From Hyphodiscus hymeniophilus (Eukaryota; Ascomycota; Leotiomycetes; Helotiales; Hyphodiscaceae), in NCBI GenBank assembly GCA_016508695.1, contig VNKQ01000002.1, positions 868,001-932,000 of the forward strand: a DNA stretch of 64,000 nucleotides, in the 5' to 3' direction. Shown here piece by piece: positions 46,395-57,675 of the stretch (positions are counted from its first letter, which is position 1; each line of letters opens with the position of its first letter). The notes under the pieces are model-generated. The model was not told the origin of the DNA. It ran no database searches and saw only the letters and a program-made list of their open reading frames with translations. Position numbers and translations under genes: made by a program.

Positions 46395-47553
46395 CTAACC
46401 TTGCTGCCTCTTTCTCTTGCCAACCTGGGCAGAGAAACCAGTCTTGATTGCTGTGACGGATCGTCGAGAACCACAAGAGTTGCAGGTAATGAAATACAAT
46501 CTGTTTTCTCCCTTGTTGAGCTCGGTGTCTGGAGATCGGCAGGTCTTGCAAGTAACATATTCCACTGAGAGCGAGTTAATAAAGTTCACAGATGGAGGGA
46601 GAGTGGGAGCTTACTGATGTATCTTCTCAAGACGTTCTCAATTTGCTTCTGTTGGAACCGACCCTTGATCACCAGTCGTCTGCTACCATCAACGGAACCA
46701 CTCGTACCCAACTCAGCAAACAAATATGATGTAACGTGCTCATCAGTTCTCTTCATCCGCTTACAGATCTCGTTAAGGTTGGCGAAGATAGTCTTCTTGT
46801 TTCCTTCACGCAGACACTGAGGAGGAGGAATCTTATAACTTCTCGAGCCGCTCGAAGCATGATCCGGGTTCTTCTGTGCGAGGAGCGTGAAGAATCGAGA
46901 GAGTAGGAGTTCGTATCCAATGGCCTTAGTCTCGTCATGTTGCCAGATTCCAGTTCCCTTCTCCATGTCACCAGCATCGACGGGCTTTGCCTCCACGGCC
47001 TCCGTCTCGCCCTCGCCTTCGTCCTCGCCTTCCTTCTCGATATCGAGCGCCGCAAGCTTAGCAGCGAAGTCGTCCTCGGTCCCCTCCTTTGGCTTCTTGC
47101 TCTTCTTCTTCTTCTTCATCGTGGAGAGATCGAGACCACCAGCCGCAGGAGCCTCCTCGCCACCGTCCGCGGCCTCACCGTCCTCTGCCTTGGGCTTCTT
47201 GCTCTTCTTCTTCTTCATGCCCTTCAGCATGTTTGCGACGTCATCGTCTTCTTTCGCGGGCTCATCGCCATCGTCAAGGCCTTGGATCGGATCAGTAAAG
47301 TCCCCTAGAGCCTGTGATAGAGGCGGCGTACTAGGTGAGTGCGACATGGCAGTGTTCTGTGTGTCATCGTGTCCGTCTTCCTTCATCGTGACTTCGCCGT
47401 TTTCGTCAACGATCGTGGTGCCTTCGCTGAAAGCCACGGATTTGCGAGGCTTACGTTCGGTTTGTACGTCCTGGCACGATATATTAGACTTGTCTGGGAA
47501 AGAGCGGGCGGGGGGAAGAGGGGTGTGAAAAGGAAACGTACTTCGCCCGCCAT
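46395..47553 (-). CDS. SUI3: Translation initiation factor eIF2 subunit beta
   Basis: eIF2-beta, part of the ternary complex bringing initiator tRNA to the 40S ribosome. Minus-strand exons 47542..47553, 46615..47470 and 46395..46564 give 345 aa. Two lysine boxes are present (GMKKKKSKKPK and TMKKKKKSKKPK), the binding sites for eIF5 and eIF2B-epsilon; yeast has three. The core includes SRSYKIPPPQCLREGNKKT, CKRMKRTDEHVTSYLFAELG and GSVDGSRRLVIKGRFQQKQI. The C-terminal C2-C2 zinc finger is CKTCRSPDTEL followed by CNSCGS. The tiny first coding exon (MAGE) is joined through a GTACGT donor. Divergent from the MIM2-like gene, with only 357 bp between starts. Confidence 0.97.
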
Positions 47554-47910
47554 GATTGCGGTTTGAGATGTGCTTGGTTGACGCGAATCAGTCGTGGAAA
47601 GTATTGAGTTCAAAGGTTCGTATGTATTTCAAAATGAGACTTTGTTGTGTGTGTCTACGAACAATAGGCTCGTTCCCACATTCAGAAATCCCACATCAAA
47701 TCTTTGGGTGAGTCAATGGTCACGTGCACGCGCCACTTGTGGCATTCGGATAGCTTCGACCAATTGATATCTACTTGGGTGGTATATTCAAGCCCAGACT
47801 CTCCTTCACCAAGCCCGAACTCTCAGCTACTCAATGCATAGGCGCAGCCGGAGGTAGCACTCTGTGCCATCTGTCTCGCACGACCTCGAAGACTCCCTCG
47901 CACCACCAAC
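47554..47910. promoter_or_regulatory. Shared promoter region eIF2-beta/MIM2
   Basis: 357-bp divergent promoter. CACGTG at 47721-47726, 168 bp from the eIF2-beta start and 185 bp from the MIM2-like start. Confidence 0.55.
47721..47726. promoter_or_regulatory. CACGTG E-box in the eIF2-beta/MIM2 promoter
   Basis: Context gtCACGTGca, near the middle of the shared promoter. Confidence 0.4.
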
Positions 47911-48302
47911 ATGTCTACGTCCGACTCCTACATTCTCCAAGAACCCGAATCCTCGAACGATCAAGACGACATCGACTCCTTGCCCTCCTCGATAGACAGC
48001 AGTGATCTAGACTCTGAGGACCAGTCGGATGCACAGGCAGAATGGGAGGCCAGCCTGCAGCAGTTGGAGCTGATCTTGACGATGGTCATTGTCCCTTATG
48101 CCGGGAAGTACTTTGGGAGGAAATTTGCATACTGGAGTGAGTTTCCTTTCTGCTTTACCATCTGGGAACACGAGTGCTGATGCTTTGTCTGACTGTAGGC
48201 TGGTCGAGGTACATGGAATGGATGTACCCTGTAAAGATCGGATTTACAAGTGAGAGAGCCTTTAAGGCCGCTGGAGCTGTAGAGGCAGCCGCTATGTTGT
48301 GA
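47911..48302 (+). CDS. MIM2-like mitochondrial outer-membrane import protein
   Basis: Small protein of 109 aa from exons 47911..48136 and 48199..48302. N-terminal half is acidic Ser/Asp-rich (SSDLDSEDQSD), followed by EWEASLQQLELILTMVIVPY, a single hydrophobic segment ending YAGKYFGRKFAYWSWSRYM, then a short basic/aromatic end. This acidic-plus-one-helix layout with a GRKFAYW motif resembles the fungal Mim2 (Tom13-type) family, which with Mim1 inserts alpha-helical proteins in the mitochondrial outer membrane. The assignment rests on remembered family appearance, so it is moderate. The intron has a GTGAGT donor and TGTAG acceptor. Confidence 0.72.
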
Positions 48303-49034
48303 TGAAGGGGATCGTTTCATAGCATATGGTAGATACTTAACACAGGATATCTGCGGATGGTCTGCAGATGCAGATAAATGCAAGTGGTTCGGCGTTTGGG
48401 AAGGCACACCCGCACATTGAAGTCGGAGGGAAAGAAATCAGTACATATAAGAACTATCAAGTTCCTGATTGGGATGCATAAATGCAGTAAATAAAACATG
48501 GGATCCAGAAACCAATGAGTATCAACGGACCATTTTGATGGCTTGAATAGTACGGGTACTACGTGTCGATGCCAGTATATATTCCTTACATAATTGACTT
48601 TCAGAAATTTGGAGTAGTCAAAGCATTAAGTTCTCTGCACAAAACAATTTCAAAACTCATTCTCAATTATACCGCTTTTCCCTCATATATACACATTATG
48701 TAATATTCCGAAGCCAAACGAACGCTGTTACGAGGCTATATAATAGTACACAAGTAACGCCATGCCAATAGGTATTTCCCACCGCCTCCGCCGCCCCTAA
48801 TCCCCGAAATCCAACCAGAGCCCTATAGCCTCATCGTGTGTACGTTTGTCTGCAATCCGTGACGCCCGTACTGCAGAAGCGTGAATTTACACCTTCCAAC
48901 GATTGTCGAGATGCATGCATCAGACTCCAAGACCTGCAATCAACGTCAGTAATGCACTCTTGAAAACCGCGGAACAAGCAAATGTGGTGTCCAGTCGGAT
49001 CGCATGAAGCAAAAGACTGCTCACCATTGCTGTT
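48303..49034. other. Convergent intergenic region
   Basis: 732 bp between the 3' ends of the MIM2-like and MARVEL genes. AT-rich 48500-48760. No coding feature supported. Confidence 0.5.
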
Positions 49035-49587
49035 TTAGACCTGGGACATGGACGGACCTCCTTTCCGCATGCCGCCCCGACGGGAAAATCCAGAACCGCC
49101 GCCCATCAATCCGACAATCGCAGATCCAAGGAAACCAACGAACATGAACCAGAAGAAGGCGCATGAGGCTTGGAGTTCGTGGCATCGCTTGCCCATATTG
49201 TGGGATCCATTTGTCAAGCTGTTTGACACGAGGTAGGACTGTATAGGATGTTAGCAGTGCGCTGCGCAATGGTATGAAGACGCGACGTACTCTATTGCCA
49301 CAACTGTGGACATGGAGCCTGGCAGCGAGGACGATGCCGGCAATAAGACTGAGGAGTGCTGCGGAGACGTCAAGTCCTCCTAGAATCATGGCCGGGAGTT
49401 CCACGAAAGCACCCGCGATTCCCACGAGGACCACTAACATACACCACACGGCGGTGAACTCGGCATAGTTGATGGAGGATGGGTTTCCGGAAAAGGCGTC
49501 CGCGATCACGTTAGATACGAGAGCCAACGCAAGTAGAGTCCAAAGGAAGGTCCAAGCTCGCAAGCCGATTTGAGGTAGTGAAACCAT
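49035..49587 (-). CDS. MARVEL-domain (Nce102-like) membrane protein
   Basis: Four-helix membrane protein of 166 aa from minus-strand exons 49291..49587 and 49238..49035. Helices: RAWTFLWTLLALALVSNVIA, then AVWCMLVVLVGIAGAFVEL, then MILGGLDVSAALLSLIAGIV and FFWFMFVGFLGSAIVGLMGG. The loop SGNPSSINYAEF before helix 2 matches the Nce102/MARVEL pattern of fungal eisosome-associated proteins. A short basic Gly-rich C-terminus (SRRGGMRKGGPS) faces the cytoplasm. Probably plasma membrane; role in membrane-compartment organisation inferred from family. Confidence 0.85.
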
Positions 49588-51076
49588 TGTAAAATCTGAG
49601 TGTGAAAAGAGGTGGAGGGTATTTTCTTATTGTGCTTCCTTGTTGGGGGTTTGGAGATGAGCGTAGGGTTGAGCTTGAGAGAATTGAATATGTAAGAGAG
49701 TCGAAGGAGGGTGGTGAGAGGAGAAGCTCCCTTTCTACTCCGGAAGCTCAGCTATGATGGATAGCGTCCGCTTACGGCTAGCAAAGCAGATGACGTCGGC
49801 ACTCCCCCTCGAAACCCAGCTGGTGTTGTCTAGATTTTGGGTCAACGGGTATTATATTAGAACTAAAGCTATCAGAAACAGAGTTTGGAATTAATTTTAT
49901 TTCATTGGATTAAGTTTGCGTCTCAATGGGTTTGTTTCTTCTTGTTCTGAAGCGAGAAGAGGCATGAGTGATTGTTGGTGAATGCTCTGTCTGAGCTTTC
50001 GAGAGCGGGCGAATGTTTCGTTCAGGTGGGCAGGGCAACAAACCTTTCTCGGAATCATTCGATGTGCGCCGACATCCATGACATGACGCCGGGCAAGCAC
50101 AAGCACAAACACAGCCTTTCTATGGTTTCATCTCGGAATGCTCGGGTTCGACCTTGAATGTCGAATCATCTGATCATATGACTACCAAATGACTACCTAT
50201 CCTAGCTTTTTGCATGCCCTGTTTTGATGCACCCGTCGTAAGAAGACGCAGCTACGGAAAGCGTCTACCTCTTGTGCTCCATTGGATCGCGGTCATGACG
50301 CAGGCGGCTGACCTTGACTGGAATTCTCGAAAAGGAAAGGTGCGAGGCAAAGTTTTGCTCTTAGCTGTCTGCGACCAGGACAAAAGCAAATGAGCGAAGA
50401 CACCACTGGAGTCAAAGGGTACATTACTCAATATCTTCTTAGCGTGAGAGTTTCTCTGTAAGGACTCAGGAGCATCGACTTAACAAGTTAACCCCCTCGA
50501 ATGACGCACGTTTCCGCTCTCATCACATGATAACCTGCGCCCGGTCGTGTTCCACCTTCCCGCCAGGTGCCGGCATCAAACACATACCTAGCTGGAAGAG
50601 CCTCCAAAGTCCTCGGCTTATCGTCCTTCAAGCTTGTGGTGTCTGTATGACATCGGTATCCGTCGCTTGTCATCGTCATAGTAAATCTAGACGTCGGCCT
50701 ATGGGTCAATATTTATTTATCGAATACGTCTTCATTACTTGAGACCAGGAAACTCGATTGCTCGGTAGTAGCCTTGGAAAATTAAAACCCTTTTCACTCT
50801 TGTTACTTATTGTGCCCGTGGCTTCACGGTGCTATTCAATTTTAAAGGGCTGGGCCTCGCTTTCGCTCTTGAAGCATGACGGTCTGATGCACCACGCTTG
50901 TGGCCCTGAGCCCTTTCTGACTTCAAGACGGTGAGCCGGATACATGCCGTTTACCTGTTAGTGAGGATTTGAGAAGCATGAATTAGAGAGTTCGTGGGGA
51001 ACCGTCATGTGATTCTGTCGATGAATCGCTAGAGATCAGGGACGGTAGAGTAAAGATCATCCATATTCTCACACTA
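49588..51076. other. 1.5 kb intergenic region
   Basis: 5' flank of the MARVEL gene and 3' flank of COQ2. Short open frames at about 49897-50157 and 50488-50742 have no family features. No RNA gene or repeat recognised. Confidence 0.5.
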
Positions 51077-52348
51077 TCAGACATCCTTCTTCTCCGATCC
51101 CCCATCCTGTTGAATGTATTTTACAACGTAATCCCCGGCCAAACCCGCCGAGATCACACCACCAGTCAACAAACAGCCATTGACAAACCACCACCAACAA
51201 TCCTTCACACTCTTCAGATTGACCCTCTTGATCATGATCGCTAGTGTAACAGCCGCACCACCACAACTCCCGACGAAGAAAACAGGCCCCGCTCCTGCGG
51301 CGACACCTGCAGCAGCCAGCAGGCCAATCTGCGTGACAGCCAGGCCAGTGAGAACCTGCTTAGTCTGCGCATCGTGCCGAAGCGCAATGCTTTTGATTCC
51401 AGCTTTTGCGTCGTCTTTGATGTCCATATGAGCATAGATCATATCATATAGCACCGTCCAGGCAACATTCGATGCGTATAGGAACCCGGCGGTCGTCAAG
51501 GCGGCGGTATTCTGAAGGAGATCCACGCCGAGAGCTGGAAATCCCATGATTGCGCCCCATGAGAAAGTCAATCCCAATACGAATTGCGGATAGTACGTTA
51601 CCCGTTTGGCCAAGGGGTAGGTAGCTACCAATAGCAAGCTTGGAATCCCGTAGAAGAGACACTGAGTAGGGAATTGCAGGAGGATCGCAAGCCCAGTGAG
51701 AAGTTGAGCACCTGTGAAGGTGAGAGCCTTGAATGGGCTGATTGCTCCGCGTGCAATTGGTCGTAGTCGTGTTCGAGCTACGTGTGGATCTAGGTTGCGG
51801 TCCCAGAGGTCGTTGATGGTACAGCCGGCTCCGCGCATAATGAGCGCACCGCTGAAGAAGAGCAGCGAAGTCCCGACAACTGAGAGGGGTGAGGCTATTG
51901 GATGGGCGAGAGGAGCCGCGAGCAGAGTCGAGAAAAGACAGGGGAAATAAAGATAATAGGCCCCTGTTGGCTTGTCTATCCGAACGAGTTCAGCATAAGG
52001 TACCCAAGAAGCGGGTAGCTTCGACAAAAGTCCATTTGCAGGAGGCGTATATGGCGTAGGAAGGGTAGAATCCGTATTTGAGGGTGGAGGAAAAGAAATC
52101 GACTTCTTGTGTAATGCAATTGTGCTAGAGCAAGAAGTTGCAGGTCGAAAGTTCCGGATCGCCACGCATGAGGATGTTTTTTGACTCTGCGGCCTCCTGC
52201 GACTTGGCGTGGTGATCGTCGTAAGATGACTTGTAGTCACGAGAAAGCAAACAGTTGGCTTCCTATGCAATGCGCGTAGTATCGTACTTCGGCATCCTCC
52301 AGGCAGCTTGAATAGCCCTTGGGCAGGTGCTGGAAGAAGAACACTCAT
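51077..52348 (-). CDS. COQ2: 4-hydroxybenzoate polyprenyltransferase
   Basis: Mitochondrial inner-membrane UbiA-family enzyme that prenylates 4-hydroxybenzoate in coenzyme Q synthesis. Intron-less, 423 aa. The first 110 or so residues form a long basic/Ser-rich presequence-like region (LHRKPTVCFLVTTSHL, SRRRPQSQK). The first prenyl-diphosphate-binding motif is NDLWDRNLD after RGAGCTI, the second is DMIYAHMDIKDD. YPLAKRVTYYPQ and SKLPASWVPYAELVRIDKPTG are conserved. About eight hydrophobic helices follow. Divergent from the JmjC gene. Confidence 0.96.
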   Translation of the reverse strand: MSVLLPAPAQGLFKLPGGCRSTILRALHRKPTVCFLVTTSHLTTITTPSRRRPQSQKTSSCVAIRNFRPATSCSSTIALHKKSISFPPPSNTDSTLPTPYTPPANGLLSKLPASWVPYAELVRIDKPTGAYYLYFPCLFSTLLAAPLAHPIASPLSVVGTSLLFFSGALIMRGAGCTINDLWDRNLDPHVARTRLRPIARGAISPFKALTFTGAQLLTGLAILLQFPTQCLFYGIPSLLLVATYPLAKRVTYYPQFVLGLTFSWGAIMGFPALGVDLLQNTAALTTAGFLYASNVAWTVLYDMIYAHMDIKDDAKAGIKSIALRHDAQTKQVLTGLAVTQIGLLAAAGVAAGAGPVFFVGSCGGAAVTLAIMIKRVNLKSVKDCWWWFVNGCLLTGGVISAGLAGDYVVKYIQQDGGSEKKDV

Positions 52349-53064
52349 GATGAAGAACGTCTAGCTATCTACACATCAGTTTTGCTTTCCAAATATATCC
52401 CAGCGTAGAATTTAGTGTAAAGTGCCACACTTAAGTCAAACATCCCTTCGCGTCTTGCTCAGGATGCCCAGATTGTGTGACCAATTGCTTGCACTGATTC
52501 GCGCTTGCTCCAGCAATAGAAATGAAAAGCAGATACCAATGCCTTCCAGCACAATGTAGGGAAGACTCACTTTAGAATCGATTATAAGACAGTAAGCTCC
52601 AGCTTGAGCAACACTTCACTTTACACAGCCAATGTTGTCTGTAAAGTTTTAGCCAGAATCGAAGAATCTCATGATTTCCCGTTAAGATTTCGCGTTTATG
52701 ATCAGGTGACCCGCGCATTAGCTCGGGATTGGTTGCTAAGGTAAGGTAGTCAGTCACCAAGAGATTATTACAGCCAGTTTCCTGGCTTTCTGCAAGACAA
52801 GCGGCTAGTATCAGTTCTACTCGACTTCGCGAACTACATACTTCACTTCCATCTGTCGGTCTTCCACCGGAAGTCAGCTTTGCCTGTCGTCGCGAAATTC
52901 CCCTGCGCGCCCCATTCAACGCCTCTGCGACCAGTACCAATATCTTCGAACGAGTCCAGGAGCGCCATTGGCAAGCGTTTCTTATCTGCACCAACATGCG
53001 ATTAAAAAATGCATATTGAAACAGACTCTGTGCCTCCAGTATAACTTCTGAGTAGCAACACAAG
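52349..53064. promoter_or_regulatory. Shared promoter region COQ2/JmjC gene
   Basis: 716 bp between divergent starts. A minus-strand open frame of about 190 codons (52572-53150) covers most of it and enters the JmjC first exon antisense; it lacks domain features and was not called. Confidence 0.45.
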
Positions 53065-56000
53065 ATGGCACCGCAGTCGCATCCTCGGGCGCAGTTTGTC
53101 CCGATCTCCCCAGATCTGAATCTCAGTGGGCTGGTGGAGAGTACGGACAACTTCGATTATGTGACCCGACTGCCACATGAGACGCTCAAGGAACATTCCA
53201 TCCAGAGTCTCGAGCAATTGGTGCTGCGCCATGTGGTCATTGGTGGCAAACCTCTGGTCATTGAAGGATGGGAAGAGACGATAGACCCATATCTCTTCAG
53301 CTCTGAATGGCTTCAGAACAACTTGGGAAAGAAAGGTGAGTTGAAAGGGGCCCAAGAACTTGCGCTTTTGCTAACAGTGGTATTTCACAGCCGAGCAAGT
53401 TCGCGATATCCCCAACGAAGTCAATATACCCATGACAATGGGCCACTATCTCAAGTCAATGAACCAACTGGCTGACCAATTTACGCCCAACAACTACCGC
53501 GATCCCAAACGCCAACGTCTCTATCTCAAAGATATAGATTGCCCTGACGAGTGGGCCAGGAACTTAAAGGGTTTCATCCCTGAGATATTCTACTACATGA
53601 ACGAGTGCATAGAGTCACGTACCGGCGGTGATGGCGCAATACTCGAGCCCAACGAATACGGACAAATGAGATATGGCAAAGGTGTCGCGCCTGCAGGAGA
53701 TTTGATGAGCAGTCTTCCCAAGGAAATGCAAGCCCTCAACATGATGTGCTACATCGGCCATGAGGGCACATTTACACCAACTCATCGAGAGATGTGCGCC
53801 AGTCTTGGTCACAACATAATGGTTGATACTTCATCAGATGGCAAATTTGAGAAGGCTGGTAGCTCCATCTGGTTCATGACGGAAACCAAAGAACGTGAAG
53901 TGGTCTCGGAGTATTTCCTGTCTATGCTTGGTCATGATATCGAAGTCGAAAAACACTTCGCCCAAATCAATGCATGGAAAAAGGCACCTTTCAACGTATG
54001 GGTTGTTGAGCAAAAAGTTGGAGATTTGATTTTGATACCTCCACTTGCTCCGCATCAGGTCTGGAACAGAGGAACTCGGACCATGAAGGCTGCATGGAAT
54101 CGAACAACCGTCGATACTCTCGAGCTTGCCATCAATGAGGCGCTTCCAAGAGCTCGGATGGTCTGCCGAGAGGAACAATACAAGAACAAGGCCATCATCT
54201 ACTACACACTTGTTAAATACCATGCCTTGGTTACAAGAGCCACGGTGGAACAAAAGATGTGGAAATACGGCCGCATTAAGCAACTCTTTGAAGACTTCAA
54301 GCGATTATTCGCTCTCTTTACAGACATTATCGTCAGCGAGATGTTCTCCGCCGCGCTGCCAACCGAGAACAATGTCGAATTTCTAGAGTATGACTCTAAC
54401 GTGACCTGCTCTTACTGCCGATGCAACATCTGGAATCGTTTTCTCACATGCAAGACGTGCATAGAGACCAGTCCAGGCGGGGAGGAGGATACCTATGATG
54501 TGTGCATGGATTGCTACGCAATGGGCCGTTCCTGCGGCTGCATTTCGAATCTCAAATGGGTTGAACAATGGGAATGGTCGTCACTTGCACAGAATTACGA
54601 GGCTTGGAGAAACACAGTTGTACAGTACGATGGATACTTCAACATTCAGACATCACCTCAGCCCCTGGAAGTCGCGAGGAAGCGATTCGGTAAAAAACCT
54701 GTCGCACAGATCTGCCAAGAGCAGCTTCAGTTGAGACCGTGGCAAGACATCAAAAACCCAGTGCCCCGCACGCCGTCTCCAGGCATGTCGAGTGACGAAC
54801 CTGATGTCGATGATGAAGGCCGTATCAAGAAAAAGAAAGGCAAGAAAGTGACGAGAGGACGCACCGCGGCCAAGAAAGGCAAGACTCACGCATGTCATGT
54901 GTGCTGTCACCACCACGAGAACTGGAGGATGGCCTTCTGCACTACCTGCTCAATGGGATACTGCTATGGTGTTTTGTGGCGAGCATTCGATCTCATGCCG
55001 CAGGAGGTCATGGAAGACAGAGATTGGTCATGTCCAAAATGCCGCAAGATATGCTCATGTGGAAAATGCAGGAAATCTCCCGATCAAGTTTCCTACGCAC
55101 CGAAAGGCACACTGCTTGGTCATGATACACGTAAGGTAGCAGATTTCAGAAGCGTTGAAAGTCTCGTAGACTTCTCGAAAACAAATCTGGGCTGGTTACG
55201 TGGCGACAATGACGATCACCCACAAGAGTCTTCGCGGATGAAGAAACTGAGGGAAAAAGCAGAAGTGGATAAAAGTCGTGAGGACGAGATCGATGAAAAG
55301 TACCTCATAGATGAAGAAGGCGCTCAGCCTGGAGATGACCAGTCAGAACCATCAGGATATCCTCGGGTTGACAATATGGACGACATTGATCCACAGCTTC
55401 GCGGCCTCGTATCTTCCATGCCACAAGCCAACGGCAACAGCAATAACCACTTCCAAGACCCATATGCCCCTGTTATGTCCGAGATAAATGGCGTTGATCG
55501 TGAACAGATGGACGGAGATGGAGGCGAAAATTTCGGTTGGCTAGATGGTCATTACGATCTTGAGTATATTGATGCGTTTAACCGGGGCGTGGGATATCCA
55601 TCAAGACTTCTCGCTCCAGAAGCACCTATGGTAGCTCAAAGCCCAGCCGCTGATCCAGACCCAACAGAAGCAGAGAAGGAAATCGTAGAATCAAACCCAG
55701 AACCACATCCCGGCCAAGCTCGCATGATGGGTATTGGTTACTATCATCAAACTGGTGGCGATAGGATCGTTTACGAACCTCCCAGCCTGGACGAACGCAA
55801 GGATGAGACTGTTGCTCTGGCGAGCGTTGCAACCAATCCAAACTTCGCTCTTTCCGATCTTTTACCGCCGGAAGCCCCTATACCTAAGAAACGAAAACTG
55901 GGTCATCGAAGCGATGATGAGGACGACGTTGAGTTTTTCACATCCAAAAAGGCGCGAAAGCTCGCAGCTAGCAAAAGTCATTCTGAAATGGGCAAACTCG

Positions 56001-57277
56001 AACCCAATGCCGATGACGAAGACAAGAGCGCATCCGTGCCTCGACGCAGCGTTCCCCAACCGAAGACGTATATCGAGTTAGGTGAGGAGTCACTACCATT
56101 TACTGCAGATGATATGGTACCTGCAATTTCAAATAATCGCGCCCCGAGAAAGTCCGGCGGCGAAAGGCTCAGCGGATCGAGGAAAAAGAGCGGTCGAACA
56201 TCATCCGTCGCCCCGCCTTCGACAACACCACCTCCAGCTAAAGCCCCTCGACAATCGGCTTGGCTCGCTCGAAAAGAGGCAGAAGAGCGTGGCGAGGTGT
56301 TACCTACAGAGGTCAAGAGGGCCCGTCCTCGAGGCTTACATGCGAAGAATTCCATGACGAGCATTGACGGCACATCCGATGAAGACAGTGATGATCCTTT
56401 TGCTGATGAACCACCTAGACGAGGAAGGGGACGGCCACGCCTTTCAGCCAAAGCGAAAACAAAATCTAGGACGACGATTGATATCTCATCTGACGAGGAC
56501 AGTGATGACGATGATCACGACCACAGCAACATTGCCTTCAATGGCAGCTTAGCTGACAAGAGTATTAAATGGAGAGTTTCCAAGAAGAATCCCAAAGTAC
56601 AGGTTGCAGGACTGCCTAGAGATTCTGATGTAGAGGAATTACTCGTGCCGAAACCACCGCCGAAACGCAGAGGCAGGCCTCCGAAAAACGCCTCGGCTAC
56701 ACAGACACCTGTTGGTACGCCTAAGCTTCTATCTCTAAAGGAGAAACTTGCTTCGAAGGGCAAGGCATTCAAGATTGTTGCCAGGAAACCCCGAGAATCC
56801 ATCGAGTCACCTCAAGTCACTCCGGCTGCGCCTACTGCCAGAAGCACACCTTCCATCGTCAATCCTCCTAGGTCTGTAGCAGATTCAACGCCTTTATTCA
56901 CTGGCAAGGAAACAGGCGAAGCCAGCATGAATAATACGACGACAATCATCAGAAAAGATACCCCTGAAATGGGCCTAGAAGCTCCTCAGGCTGTTAAGCG
57001 CTCAAGTTCAACTACGTCGATAGTCAAGGCAGCCATGCCACCTGTCAAGAAAGGACCAACTGTTGTGCGTTTGGAAAGTCCAAGTGACGATTCTTCTGCA
57101 TCAGAGCGATCTCCCTCGCGCGGTCTACCCTCCTCTGATGACGAGGATGAGAGTATACCCGCTGTTCGACCATCGTCCAAGCTTGTTCGGGGAGCAGGCT
57201 CGTTGAGAGGCAGAGGTTTCACCAATGGTAATGGTTCAGGTATGGCAAGACGAGGTCGGCCACGAAAGTCTTACTAA
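53065..57277 (+). CDS. JmjC-domain protein with zf-4CXXC_R1-type finger and AT-hooks
   Basis: Large chromatin-type protein of 1385 aa; exons 53065..53335 and 53391..57277. The JmjC domain keeps an Fe(II)-ligand set H222, E224 (in PTHREM) and H312 (in LAPHQVW), so 2-oxoglutarate-dependent demethylase or hydroxylase activity is plausible. Two Cys-rich parts follow: one near 430-475 (CSYCRCNIW, CKTC, CMDCYAMGRSCGC) and one near 590-660 (HACHVCCHHHENW, CTTCSMGYC, CPKCRKICSCGKC), the latter like the zf-4CXXC_R1 finger of R1/CDCA7-type proteins. The C-terminal half is disordered and acidic/basic with three AT-hook cores: RGRGRPRLS (about 1100), RRGRPPKN (about 1184) and RRGRPRKSY at the very end. 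Nuclear; histone or DNA-linked role inferred. The histone substrate is not predictable here. Confidence 0.93.
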
Positions 57278-57675
57278 TAGGAAACCTCGCCTCCAATTCA
57301 GTGAGGGTTGCCTCAGAGGAGCAAACAGGACTGAGATGAGACAGCTGAGTTCTTTGCCCAAATGATGGTTTTCGATTCTTGAGGTACTTTGAAGCCTTTT
57401 ACATCTGTATGTTTTGCAACGCTGGCTTTCACGAAGGGACACTCTTGTTGATCTTGAGGGCAAGCCGTTCGGCGCAATGATTCCATAGCTATTCGATGAT
57501 ATGTAGATAATCAAACGTCCAATTTCAACTCAGTCAAACAACACTCTTGATACTCACCAGACTGGACCAAAGGTTTCTTTTGATTTCCGCTACGCCGTCT
57601 GAAAGCCAAGAAATCCTATAACAAACACCAGCCATGCAAGGTATCGCGTAACATTCACAAATCTCCGTCGTCTTC
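57278..57675. other. Convergent intergenic region
   Basis: 398 bp between the 3' ends of the JmjC gene and HAS1. Nothing recognised. Confidence 0.5.

Noticed and set aside
46887..47528. 213-codon plus-strand Ser-rich frame
   Set aside because: Antisense of the Lys/Glu-rich eIF2-beta N-terminus, which automatically yields Ser/Phe/Leu-rich reverse frames.
52572..53150. 192-codon minus-strand frame between COQ2 and the JmjC gene
   Set aside because: No recognisable domain, overlaps the JmjC first exon antisense, and lies in a divergent promoter region.
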